DNA of 64,000 nt from Acidimicrobiia bacterium. Its GTDB lineage: Bacteria; Actinomycetota; Acidimicrobiia; Spongiisociales; ZC4RG35. The notes under the pieces are model-generated. The model was not told the DNA's origin. It did no database searches and worked only from the letters and a program-made list of their open reading frames with translations. This document shows, piece by piece, positions 44,487-53,026 of this stretch. The translations under genes and the position numbers were made by a program. Each line of letters starts with the position of its first letter. Within the stretch, counting starts at the first letter, position 1. The stretch lies in contig JANQOU010000011.1 in NCBI GenBank assembly GCA_028285585.1, forward strand, positions 1-64,000, read 5' to 3'.

Positions 44487-46597
44487 GAGCGCGCTATCCC
44501 GATCAGGAAGGGCTCGTCGAGAGAAACGGAGCCTCGATTCACTACGAGATCTACGAGAACGACGGCCCGACAGTCTTCTTGATGCCGACCTGGCAGATCA
44601 TCCACTCCCGCCACTGGAAGATGCAGATCCCATACCTGTCCCGTCACTACCGGGTGGTCACCTTCGACCCGGTTGGCAACGGGAGGTCAGATCGGCACAC
44701 CGACATCGCCCGTTTCCGAATCGAAGAAGTCGTTGCAGATGCCGTCGCGGTCATGGATCACACCGAGACAGCCTCGGCTGTTCTCGCCGGCCTCTCATAC
44801 GGTGGTGGCTTGTCAATTCTCACGGCGGCGCTCCATCCCGATCGGATCGACGGCATCGTCGTCATCAGTGCTGCTCACTTCTGGAGTGTCGAGCACCCCG
44901 ACCGGCTGCCAGCGTTCGAAGCAATCGAGGAGCCGGCGGACAACCCGGAAGGATGGTTCAAGTACAACCTCGACCACTGGCGGCGGAACTGGCCGGACTT
45001 CATCGACTTTTTCTTCGACAAGAGCGCCTCCGACCCTCACTCGACGAAGCTCTTCGACGACCTCCAGGGATGGGCGTTGGAGACGACCGGCCACCAGATC
45101 GCCACCCAGTCGAGCGCCAAGACGAAGCTAGACCCCGAAGAGATCGAGGCGAAAGTCCGCTCGATAGAGGTGCCGACGCTGGTGATTCACGGCTCTGGCG
45201 ACGAGATCATCCCGCACCAGAGCTCCGACGTCCTCACGAAGATGATCGCCAATGCCGAGATGGTGAAGTTGGAGGGTGCAGGTCACATCAGCAACGCCCG
45301 CTTCCCGGTGAAAACCAACCGCCTAATCAAAGACTTCGTCGACCGGGTCTACGCCATGAGACGGCCCGAAGCGATCTGGCACATCGGCCAAGCCCGCGAC
45401 AAGAGAGCCCTGTACGTCTCGTCACCGATAGGTCTCGGCCATGCCCGACGCGACCTCGCCATCGCCGACGAGTTGCGCGAACTTCATCCCGATCTCCACA
45501 TCGACTGGCTCGCCCAAGACCCGGTGACGCGTGTCCTCCAAGACAACGATGAGTCGATCCACCCGGCCTCACAACAGCTGGCCAATGAGTCGGCACACAT
45601 CGAAGCCGAGTCGGGTGAGCACGACCTCCACGCCTTTCAGGCGATCCGCGACATGGACGAGATCCTCCTCGCCAACTTCATGTTGTTCGACGATGTTGTG
45701 GCCGAGGGGCAGTACGACCTGGTGATTGGCGACGAATCCTGGGAGATCGACTACCACCTTCACGAGAACCCGAACATCAAGAAAACGGCCTACGCATGGA
45801 TGACCGACTTCGTCGGCTGGATCCCGATGGAGTCCGGTGGGCAGAGGGAGGCCTTCGTCGCCGCGGACTACAACGCCGAGATGATCGGCCACATCGCCCG
45901 ATATCGGAGGATTCGGGACAAGGCCGTGTTCGTCGGCAATCCCGACGACATCGTCGACGGGACATTTGGTCCAGGCCTTCCCGAGATCCGCGGTTGGACC
46001 GAGCATAACTACGACTTCGCCGGCTACGTGACAGGCTTCGACCCATCAACTCTCGGCGACCGCGCCGAGCTGCGACAAGAGTTGGGCTACCAGACAGATC
46101 AGAGGATCTGCATTGTCTCCGTCGGAGGTTCTGGCGTGGGCGGAAGCCTGATCCGGCGAATCACCGAGGCTTACCCCGCGGCGAAGAGGCTGGTGCCCGA
46201 TCTGAGGATGGTTGTGGTCACCGGGCCTCGGATCGACCCTCACTCGCTCCCTCAGGTCGAAGGCGTCGAGTACCGCTCGTACGTCGACCGGCTGTACCGG
46301 CATCTCGCCGTTGCCGACCTGGCCATCGTCCAAGGGGGTCTCACCACCACCATGGAGTTGACCGCAGCCAAGGTGCCCTTCATCTACGTGCCGCTCCGCA
46401 ATCACTTCGAGCAGAACCACCATGTGAGGGCACGCCTCGACCGCTACCGGGCGGGTCGTCACATGGACTACGCAGACATCAGCCCCGACTCGCTTGCCGA
46501 TGCCATATCTGTGGAGTTGGCAAGCACCGTCAGCTACCTCGATGTCGAAACCGACGGCGCTTCACGTGCCGCTGGCCTCATCGGGCAGCTTCTGTGA
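44483..46597 (+). CDS. Alpha/beta-hydrolase fused to a GT-B glycosyltransferase
   Basis: 704 residues from GTG 44483. Residues 1-290 are an alpha/beta-hydrolase with the nucleophile elbow LAGLSYGGGLS, an Asp in PTLVIHGSGDEIIPHQ and the catalytic His in LEGAGHISNARFP. Residues about 305-700 are a MurG/GT1-like glycosyltransferase: start LYVSSPIGLGHARRDLAIAD, a hinge near GYQTDQRICIVSVGGSGVGG, and the donor-site region VQGGLTTTMELTAAKVPFIY with LRNHFEQNHH. Two enzymes in one chain suggests removal of an acyl group and transfer of a sugar on the same metabolite, or inactivation of a toxic compound sensed by the TetR protein. Confidence 0.85.
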   Translation: MRARYPDQEGLVERNGASIHYEIYENDGPTVFLMPTWQIIHSRHWKMQIPYLSRHYRVVTFDPVGNGRSDRHTDIARFRIEEVVADAVAVMDHTETASAVLAGLSYGGGLSILTAALHPDRIDGIVVISAAHFWSVEHPDRLPAFEAIEEPADNPEGWFKYNLDHWRRNWPDFIDFFFDKSASDPHSTKLFDDLQGWALETTGHQIATQSSAKTKLDPEEIEAKVRSIEVPTLVIHGSGDEIIPHQSSDVLTKMIANAEMVKLEGAGHISNARFPVKTNRLIKDFVDRVYAMRRPEAIWHIGQARDKRALYVSSPIGLGHARRDLAIADELRELHPDLHIDWLAQDPVTRVLQDNDESIHPASQQLANESAHIEAESGEHDLHAFQAIRDMDEILLANFMLFDDVVAEGQYDLVIGDESWEIDYHLHENPNIKKTAYAWMTDFVGWIPMESGGQREAFVAADYNAEMIGHIARYRRIRDKAVFVGNPDDIVDGTFGPGLPEIRGWTEHNYDFAGYVTGFDPSTLGDRAELRQELGYQTDQRICIVSVGGSGVGGSLIRRITEAYPAAKRLVPDLRMVVVTGPRIDPHSLPQVEGVEYRSYVDRLYRHLAVADLAIVQGGLTTTMELTAAKVPFIYVPLRNHFEQNHHVRARLDRYRAGRHMDYADISPDSLADAISVELASTVSYLDVETDGASRAAGLIGQLL

Positions 46598-46610
46598 AGG
46601 AGAGGACATC

Positions 46611-47015
46611 ATGCCCCGTGTGCCGGAGAAACTGACCGCACCCCAAGAAGACATCGATGGCGTGATGCGCGCCGCCCTCGACTACGTCGAGGGCTATCTC
46701 CAAGCCGACCCCAAGCGGCATGCGAATGCCTATCACCCGGAAGCTCTGAAGCGCAGGTTCGCACCGAACCCGTTTGGCATCGACATGGTCCAGTATGTGA
46801 CCCCTCAGGTGATGGTCGACTTCGCCGCCACCGGACAGTCAAAGGATGAGGACGCCGAGTTCGAGGTGGTCATCGACGACGTCGGGCGCAACGTCGCATC
46901 GGTGCGGGTCTACTCGACGACCTGGATCGACTACCTCCACATCGCCAGGGGGCGAGGCGAGTGGAGGATCATTCATGTCGCCTGGGAGCACCAGCCGGGG
47001 ATGGAGCCAGACTGA
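46611..47015 (+). CDS. NTF2-like / putative lumazine-binding family protein
   Basis: 134 residues from ATG 46611, which has a strong GAAGGAGAGG ribosome-binding site; the longer open frame upstream lies inside the previous gene. The start (IDGVMRAALDYVEGYLQADP) and the end (DYLHIARGRGEWRIIHVAWE) are typical of the small SnoaL/NTF2-like proteins listed as putative lumazine-binding. These form a cone-shaped pocket for a small ligand; many are binding proteins or simple isomerases. It closes the TetR operon. Confidence 0.8.
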   Translation: MPRVPEKLTAPQEDIDGVMRAALDYVEGYLQADPKRHANAYHPEALKRRFAPNPFGIDMVQYVTPQVMVDFAATGQSKDEDAEFEVVIDDVGRNVASVRVYSTTWIDYLHIARGRGEWRIIHVAWEHQPGMEPD

Positions 47016-47037
47016 GCACCGGGTGACCCCCCTCAGC

Positions 47038-47144
47038 AACCTCAGGTAATACGGCCCATATACGGTCCGAATCGCCTCAGCTTCAGAGCTGCGTCGTGAA
47101 CATGAGGCCATAGGGCCCAGATGTGGGCGCTATTACCTGAGGTT
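47038..47144 (+). repeat. MITE-like palindromic repeat, copy B (107 bp)
   Basis: Bounded by AACCTCAGGTAAT (47038-47050) and ATTACCTGAGGTT (47132-47144). Its reverse complement matches copy A (29403-29565) over most of its length, without copy A's extra hairpin block. It occupies most of the gap between convergent genes 46611-47015 and 47185-47979 and could act as a bidirectional terminator there. Confidence 0.8.
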
Positions 47145-47184
47145 CGCAGGTGGGGGGTTGGTTGTCCCGGAAGGGGTTTGGGGG

Positions 47185-47979
47185 TTACTCGCCGCAGCCT
47201 TGCCCGCCGTTTATCGACGTGATCACGTGGACATCGGCCTGGCCGGTGGCGTAGCCCCACATGCCCGTCCAGTCCATCAAGTCGTAGGACCAGAACCCGA
47301 GCGAGGGGTCGAAGAAGGCTTCGTCGATGACGATCTTGGCCGGGTCGTAGGTGGCCTTCAGCTGGCCGAGGGAGGAGCCGACGCCGATGCCTTCGGGTGT
47401 GGTCAGGCCGAGTGGAGCCGATGAGTCGCTGTAGTAGAAGGCGAAGAAGTGCTCCACTCCCCCCATCCAGAAGTCGGTGTCACCGTCGGTGAACAGGACC
47501 TGGAGGGAGACGTCACCGCCATCGCCCCAACTGACCCCGCGCACGTTTGGCGAAGGGCAGACCCCAAACTGTGTCCACCCGTCTGTCGCCGAGTCGAGCC
47601 AGCCGGAGTCTGAGGCCGGCGCACCCAAAGACGCGGAGAGGATGGCGATGGCGTCGTCATCGTCGTTCCCAAACGGAAGCCAGGTCTCACCGACGAAGAT
47701 GCCCTCGTCAGTCAGCTGGACCGTCATGTCGATGGGCTCGGTGGTGGTGGTGGTCGCTGCCGTGGTCGTTGTCGTAGTCGCTTCCACAGTTGTCGAAGTT
47801 GTGGAAGGTGGGAGCGTCGTGGGCGTTGTGGTGGCCGCTGGAGCAGTGGTGGTGGGTGCCTCTGAAGTGGCCACCGGCAGCAGAGTTGTTGTTGACGACT
47901 CGGCGGATTCCTCTCCCGGTGAGCAAGCGGCAAGCACCACCGCCAAGCAGAACATCACGACGATTGACCGGCGATTCAT
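47185..47979 (-). CDS. Putative lipoprotein with Thr-rich linker
   Basis: 264 residues. The lipobox is VVLAAC with Cys19, followed by a long Thr/Pro/Ala linker (about residues 28-85). A globular outer domain follows (IFVGETWLPFGNDDDDAIAI, VRGVSWGDGGDVSLQVLF, ending INGGQGCGE). The C-terminal domain is unrecognised; pairs of Cys near both ends may form a disulfide. It probably sits on the outer face of the membrane. It is divergent from the broken MFS gene, with about 97 bases between. Confidence 0.75.
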   Translation of the reverse strand: MNRRSIVVMFCLAVVLAACSPGEESAESSTTTLLPVATSEAPTTTAPAATTTPTTLPPSTTSTTVEATTTTTTAATTTTTEPIDMTVQLTDEGIFVGETWLPFGNDDDDAIAILSASLGAPASDSGWLDSATDGWTQFGVCPSPNVRGVSWGDGGDVSLQVLFTDGDTDFWMGGVEHFFAFYYSDSSAPLGLTTPEGIGVGSSLGQLKATYDPAKIVIDEAFFDPSLGFWSYDLMDWTGMWGYATGQADVHVITSINGGQGCGE

Positions 47980-48076
47980 CCTGTCAGCGTATCGGGCAGT
48001 GGTGGGAAGTCACCCCATTCGGCCTGCATCGAATTCGCCATTCCCTCAACCCGCCACTACCTAACGTGACCTCCAG

Positions 48077-49256
48077 ATGAGCCGCACCACGACTGAGCCG
48101 GGGATCCCGGTCCGCCGGCTGCTCATCTCGATCTTCCTGGTGATGGTCAGCGTCTTGCCCGCGTTTTTAGTGGGCGCCGCGTTCCTGCAACTGGAGAAGG
48201 ACATCGGCCTCACCCCAACTGGCCTTGGCGCCCTCACAGCAGTCTTCTTTGTCGCAGCAGCAATCTCTTCAGCTCCGTTGGGACGCGTGGTGCAACGGAT
48301 CGGTTGGCGGCGATCAATGCAAATCAATGTCGTGGTGAGTGGGGTTGTGTTGTTGCTGATCGCGACGTTCGGTGACCGGATCTGGGTGATGGCCACCCTG
48401 CTGGTGGTCGGCGGCTCTCTCTACGGCTTGGCCAACCCGGCTGCCAATCAGTCACTCGCCGAGAAGGCCGCCACTGGCCGGCGCGGTCTCGTCTTCGGGC
48501 TGAAGCACGCAGGGATCCCAGCCTCGAGCCGCGGCGGTGCCTCTGCTGATCCTCACCGTCGGATGGAGACCGACCTTTGCAGTAGCTGCCCTGCTGGCAC
48601 CGGTTACCTGGCTCCTCATCGCTGTTGAGACGAATGCCACACCTGACGGCAGCGGCCCCAGTCAAAGGGCCACAGCCCCATTGGGGAACAAACGGCTGAT
48701 CGTGCTGGCCGTGGCTTCCACACTGGCCGCATGGGCGGCAGTGTCGCTAGGGATCTTCTTGGTTGCAGCTTCGGTGGAAGCCGGGCTCAGCGAATCCCAA
48801 GGTGGACTCTTGCTGTTCGGCGGCTCCGTGGCTTCCTTGGTGGCCCGAGTTGTGGCCGGAGTGATCGTCGACCGAAGGGCCGGCAACGGCTTCATCGGAG
48901 TCAGCCTGATGATGACTGCCGGTGCAGGTGCCTTCGCCCTCATCTCCGCCACCGCCGGCATGACCTTCGCCCTCGCCGTGGTGTTCGGGTTCACCTTTGG
49001 CTGGGGATGGCCCGGACTGCTCACCTACTCGGTCGTCGAGTCGGATCCCGAGGCCGCAGCCGCCACATCCTCGATAACCCAATCCGGCATATTCCTGGGA
49101 GCCGGTATCGGGCCTATCACACTGGGGTGGATCATCGAGACCTGGGGGTACCGAACCGGATGGCTGGTGATCACCGGCTTCCTGGTTGCGGCAGCAGCAA
49201 TCGTCTACTCGGTGGCCCGGCAGGTCCCGAGGACTGCACCGGCTAGGTCAGGCTGA
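48077..49256 (+). pseudogene. MFS transporter gene broken by a frameshift
   Basis: Two frames together encode one 12-helix major facilitator. The first (48077-48628) covers helices 1-5 up to FGLKHAGIPASS; the second resumes near 48531 with VPLLILTVGWRPTFAVAAL and runs to 49256. Between ASS (codon ending 48529) and VP only a few residues remain where the family has a longer loop-helix segment, so a small deletion that is not a multiple of three is likely, rather than a single-base error. The 3' end overlaps the convergent deazaflavin reductase gene by nine bases. Confidence 0.75.
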
Positions 49257-49658
49257 GACCAGGTCGAGCACGATCACCGGTATCCGGTCCCGGCTCGTCT
49301 TTCTCTCGTACTCGGCAAAGGTGGGATGCCGCGTTTTCTGGGTCTCCCAGATCTCTGTGTGCTCGGCTCCTGCCGCCTCCCTGGCCACCACCTCATGAGT
49401 GGTCGTGCCAACCTCGACGCTGACCTCCGGGTTGGCGAGCACGTTGTGATACCAGTCGGGGTTGCTGTCGGCACCCGCCTTCGAAGCGAAGATGGCAAAG
49501 CCGCCATCGACCTTCTGATAGGCAAGAGGGCTCACCCGCTCCATGCCCGTCTTGGCCCCTCTGTGATGCAGCAGCAGAAGAGGGACGGTTTCGAAGCCGG
49601 TCACCTTCCCACCGGTCGACCTGAACTCCTCGATGACACCCTTGTTCCAATTGCTCAC
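49248..49658 (-). CDS. Nitroreductase/deazaflavin-dependent oxidoreductase (Ddn family)
   Basis: 136 residues from GTG 49658. The split-barrel Ddn signature is clear: VPLLLLHHRGAKTGMERVSP, FAIFASKAGADSNPDWYHN, LANPEVSVEVG, and the C-terminal TFAEYERKTSRDRIPVIVL. Ddn-type enzymes use coenzyme F420 to reduce quinones or nitro compounds. With the LLM enzymes in this window it supports an F420-using organism. Confidence 0.9.
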   Translation of the reverse strand: MSNWNKGVIEEFRSTGGKVTGFETVPLLLLHHRGAKTGMERVSPLAYQKVDGGFAIFASKAGADSNPDWYHNVLANPEVSVEVGTTTHEVVAREAAGAEHTEIWETQKTRHPTFAEYERKTSRDRIPVIVLDLVSA

Positions 49659-49711
49659 GCCTTCGGCAACCGGGTAGAGCCCCCGGATGTTCCCGATCTA
49701 GCATCGGCGTC

Positions 49712-49951
49712 GTGACCTCACGACAGACCGAGCTGATTCCCGAGACCACAACCGGTGACGACGAGCCGGACGGCATGGCCCACATCGTCACCAAAGACGA
49801 GCAAATGCGCGGATACGTCGGCGGGCAGCCCATTCGAGCCCTCTGCGGCAAGGTGTGGGTGCCGACCCGCGACTACCAAGGCCTGCCGGTCTGCCAGGCC
49901 TGCGTCGACGAGCGAGATCGACGGATAGCCGGCATGAAGAGGATGAACTGA
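49712..49951 (+). CDS. DUF3039 family small protein
   Basis: 79 residues from GTG 49712. The conserved core HIVTKDEQM..., IRALCGKVWVPTRDYQGLPV and CQACVDER gives three Cys that could hold a zinc ion. The family is common in actinobacteria and has no assigned function. It precedes the ribokinase-like gene by five bases and may be cotranscribed with it. Confidence 0.85.
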   Translation: MTSRQTELIPETTTGDDEPDGMAHIVTKDEQMRGYVGGQPIRALCGKVWVPTRDYQGLPVCQACVDERDRRIAGMKRMN

Positions 49952-49956
49952 CCGGC

Positions 49957-50853
49957 GTGACACCCGAAGTGGTGGTCGTCGGGTCGATCAACCACGACCT
50001 GACTGTGTTCGCTGACCGTCTCCCCCGACCCGGCGAGACGGTCCTCGGCCGGAGCCACATCTGGGGTGGCGGCGGCAAAGGCGCCAACCAGGCCGTAGCC
50101 GCGGCCAGGTTGGGGAGCACGGTGGCGATGGTCGGGCGTATCGGCGATGACGACAGCGGCCGCTCGCTGCTTGGAGCTCTCACAGCGGAGGGAATCGACA
50201 CCAGCGGGGTGTCCGTCGATCCAGTCGCCCCAACCGGTCTCGCAGTGATCACAGTCGACGACGACGCCGAGAACATGATCGTCGTCAGCCCCGGAGCCAA
50301 CCAGGCCCTTCAGCCTCAGAGCCTCGACATGATCACCGGTGCTTCCGTAGTCCTCGCTCAACTCGAGATCCCGATCGAGACGGTCGCAGCGACAGCCGAA
50401 GCGGCAACGGGAACGATGATCCTCAACCCGGCACCGGCCACCGATCTCGACACAGGCCTGCTCGAACAGATCGACGTTCTCGTCCCCAATCGATCCGAGT
50501 TGTCGAGGCTCAGTGGAACACCTCAGATCGAGAGGATCGAGGAGGCCGCCAGCGCGATCGAATCACTCCACTTCCGCGGAGACGTGGCAGTCACCCTCGG
50601 ATCGGACGGGGCCCTCATAGCCACAGGTGGGGAGACCTCGCTGGTCCCGGCCCCCACGATTCAAGCCGTCGATCCCACCGGAGCAGGTGATGCCTTCTGC
50701 GGGGCGATGGCGCACAAGCTGTCGACTGGAGCCGATCTGGAGACAGCGGTCAGGTTTGCGGTGGCAGCCGGGGCGGTGGCGGCGACAAGGCTGGGCGCAC
50801 AACCGGCGATGCCAAACCGCGACGAGGTTCAGCACCTGCTCAGCACTGGGTAA
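49957..50853 (+). CDS. PfkB family carbohydrate kinase, ribokinase-like
   Basis: 298 residues from GTG 49957; the open frame extends further upstream but the extra part overlaps the DUF3039 gene and is not family-like. Signature 1 region GGKGANQAVAAARLGSTVAM and signature 2 DPTGAGDAFCGAM with catalytic Asp are present, plus NPAPA and VTLGSDGALI. It probably phosphorylates ribose released by the nucleoside hydrolase next door. Its stop TAA is followed in the same frame by the hydrolase coding sequence. Confidence 0.9.
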   Translation: MTPEVVVVGSINHDLTVFADRLPRPGETVLGRSHIWGGGGKGANQAVAAARLGSTVAMVGRIGDDDSGRSLLGALTAEGIDTSGVSVDPVAPTGLAVITVDDDAENMIVVSPGANQALQPQSLDMITGASVVLAQLEIPIETVAATAEAATGTMILNPAPATDLDTGLLEQIDVLVPNRSELSRLSGTPQIERIEEAASAIESLHFRGDVAVTLGSDGALIATGGETSLVPAPTIQAVDPTGAGDAFCGAMAHKLSTGADLETAVRFAVAAGAVAATRLGAQPAMPNRDEVQHLLSTG

Positions 50854-50862
50854 CGTCGCCGG

Positions 50863-51798
50863 ATCGCACGCCCGATCATCATCGACACCGACCCCGGCCA
50901 AGACGACGCAGTTGCCATCCTGCTCGCACTCGCTTCCCCCGAAGAGCTGGAGGTGCTGGCCATCACCGCCGTCGCCGGGAATGTCCCCCTCGACCTGACC
51001 GTGACCAACTCGCTCGCTTTGGTCGAGCTGGCAGGACGGGAAGACGTCCCGGTCTACCGGGGAGCAGCGGAGCCCATGGTCAAGGAGCTGGTCACGGCGG
51101 AGTACGTCCACGGCCCCACCGGGCTCGACGGAGCCGACCTGACACCACCGTCACTCGAAGAGACCCCGGGGCACGCCGTCGACCAGATCATCAACATCAT
51201 CGAGTCTCACTCGGAGCCGGTCACCGTGTGCACGCTGGGCCCTCTCACCAACATCGGGATGGCGCTGGACCGCGCACCGTCGATCGCCGGCAACATCTCG
51301 GAGATAGTGACGATGGGCGGCGGCTTCTTCGAGGGCGGCAACACCACACCCGCCGCCGAGTTCAACATGTACGTCGACCCGCACGCCGCCGACATCGTCT
51401 TCCGATGCGGTGCGCCAATCGTCCTCATGCCCCTCGACGTCACTCACGACGCGCTGACCACGACGGAGCGGCTGGAGAGGTTCTCGGCGATGGGCACGGC
51501 TGCCGGCAGGGCCACGGCAGGGATGCTCGACTACTACCAACGCTGGGACATGGAGAAGTACTCGATGCCGGGCGGACCGCTCCACGACCCGACCGTGATC
51601 GCATATCTGCTCAAACCGGAGTTGTTCACCGGCAAGCAAGTCAACGTCGCGATCGAGACCGAGGCACGGCTCACCGAAGGGATGACAGTGGTCGATTGGT
51701 GGGGCGTCCTCAACGCCGAGCCGAACGCCGTGGTGATGAACGAGATCGACGACGAGGGATTCTTCAACCTCCTGTTTGAGCGAATAGGCAGGCTCTGA
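50863..51798 (+). CDS. Inosine-uridine-type nucleoside hydrolase with non-canonical start
   Basis: The family-defining calcium site ARPIIIDTDPGQDDAVAILL is encoded from about 50863, but there is no ATG, GTG or TTG between the preceding in-frame stop (50851-50853) and GTG 50953. The codon where the family's Met belongs is ATC (50863). Starting at GTG 50953 would remove the DTDPGxDDA metal motif and kill the enzyme. Either ATC is used, or the ATG has been mutated or misread. The rest is intact: VCTLGPLTNIGMAL, IVTMGGGFFEGGNTTPAAEFN and PLHDPTVIAYLL with the catalytic His. It would cleave nucleosides to base plus ribose. Confidence 0.85.
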   Translation: MARPIIIDTDPGQDDAVAILLALASPEELEVLAITAVAGNVPLDLTVTNSLALVELAGREDVPVYRGAAEPMVKELVTAEYVHGPTGLDGADLTPPSLEETPGHAVDQIINIIESHSEPVTVCTLGPLTNIGMALDRAPSIAGNISEIVTMGGGFFEGGNTTPAAEFNMYVDPHAADIVFRCGAPIVLMPLDVTHDALTTTERLERFSAMGTAAGRATAGMLDYYQRWDMEKYSMPGGPLHDPTVIAYLLKPELFTGKQVNVAIETEARLTEGMTVVDWWGVLNAEPNAVVMNEIDDEGFFNLLFERIGRL

Positions 51799-51841
51799 CG
51801 CGGCCCAATGCCGGATTCGGCACGCCGGTAAGGTCACCCGG

Positions 51842-53026
51842 TTGATCAAGACGTCTCCATTCCACCAGCGCACCAGCGAGGCGAACCAAACCGGGTTGTG
51901 GTCACATTGGGCCGGCTACCTGTCGGCATCGCGATACACAGCCTCGACGAAGTTCGAGTACTACGCAGTGCGCAACGCCGCCGGCGTCTTCGACACGTCA
52001 CCGCTGCACAAGTACCGGATCACCGGACCCGACGCCGAGCTGTACTTGGCTGGGCTCTTGACTAGGGACATCAGGAAATGCCGGCCCGGCCGCGCTCAGT
52101 ACACCACCTGGCTCGATGACGACGGCTTCGTCCTAGAAGACGGAGTCGTGATGCGAACGGCTGGCGACGACTTCCTCCTGACCACGGCACATGCCAACAA
52201 GGGCTTCCTCGACGACCACCGGCTGGGCAAGTCGGTCGTCATCGAAGATGTGTCGGCGGATCACGGGGCCCTCGCCGTCCAAGGCCCCCTCTCCGGTGAG
52301 ATCATCAAACACCTGTCTCCCGAAGCGACCGACCTTCCCTACTTCGGAGTGACAGAAACCAAGGCCGGCTCCATCCCCGTGACCATCTCCCGAACCGGGT
52401 TCACCGGCGATCTCGGCTACGAGATCTGGGTCGACTCCTCTCATGCAGTCGACCTCTGGGATCGTCTCTTCAATATCGGCACGCCGATGGGTGCCATCCC
52501 CATCGGCGAAGAGGCTCTCCAGATGCTGCGCATCGAAGCCGGTCTTCTGCTCATCGACGTCGACTTCAAGTCGTCCCGCTTCGCTTGGAACGACGATCAG
52601 CGCCACACGCTGCGTGAGGTCGGCCTGGGTTGGATGGTGAGACTCGATCGTGACGACCGAGCCTTCGTCGGGAGGAAGGCGACAGAGCAAGACACCCCGA
52701 GATGGGTCACCACCGGGATCGTCGTGGACTGGCAGGCCTGGGATTCCGCCTACCGGTCACGCGGGCTGATCCCAGAGAAAGATCACGCTGCCGCCCTGGG
52801 CGGGATGATGCTCTACGACTCGAACGTCGAGAGCATCGGGCATGTCACCAGCTTCGTCTACTCCCCGCTCCTGCAACGTCACATCGGCATCGCCAGGATC
52901 AGGCCGGAGCACTCGACACCAGGCGCAAACGTGAGCCTCGAGGTGACGATCGACCACCGCTACGAGCTGATCGACGCTTCGGTGACCAGGCTCCCCTTCT
53001 ACGACCCCGAGAGGAAGACGGCCTGA
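51842..53026 (+). CDS. Aminomethyltransferase (GcvT) family protein
   Basis: 394 residues from TTG 51842. Tetrahydrofolate-binding fold with KFEYYAVRNAAGVFDTSPLH, GALAVQGPLSGEII, SRTGFTGDLGYEIWV and the C-terminal barrel (ESIGHVTSFVYSPLLQRHIG, then IAR). It is not the housekeeping T-protein: no gcvH or gcvP is nearby, and relatives of this type act as folate-dependent demethylases. It overlaps the FAD oxidoreductase gene (TGATG), which fits an oxidative demethylation pair delivering a methyl or methylene group to folate. Confidence 0.85.
   Translation: MIKTSPFHQRTSEANQTGLWSHWAGYLSASRYTASTKFEYYAVRNAAGVFDTSPLHKYRITGPDAELYLAGLLTRDIRKCRPGRAQYTTWLDDDGFVLEDGVVMRTAGDDFLLTTAHANKGFLDDHRLGKSVVIEDVSADHGALAVQGPLSGEIIKHLSPEATDLPYFGVTETKAGSIPVTISRTGFTGDLGYEIWVDSSHAVDLWDRLFNIGTPMGAIPIGEEALQMLRIEAGLLLIDVDFKSSRFAWNDDQRHTLREVGLGWMVRLDRDDRAFVGRKATEQDTPRWVTTGIVVDWQAWDSAYRSRGLIPEKDHAAALGGMMLYDSNVESIGHVTSFVYSPLLQRHIGIARIRPEHSTPGANVSLEVTIDHRYELIDASVTRLPFYDPERKTA

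Noticed and set aside
29403-47144. Insertion sequence or composite transposon between the two MITE-like repeats
   Set aside because: No transposase lies within or next to either copy, and the 18 kb between them is mostly ordinary native-looking operons.
50953-51798. Nucleoside hydrolase starting at GTG 50953
   Set aside because: This start would delete the DTDPGxDDA calcium-binding motif that is encoded in the same frame just upstream.
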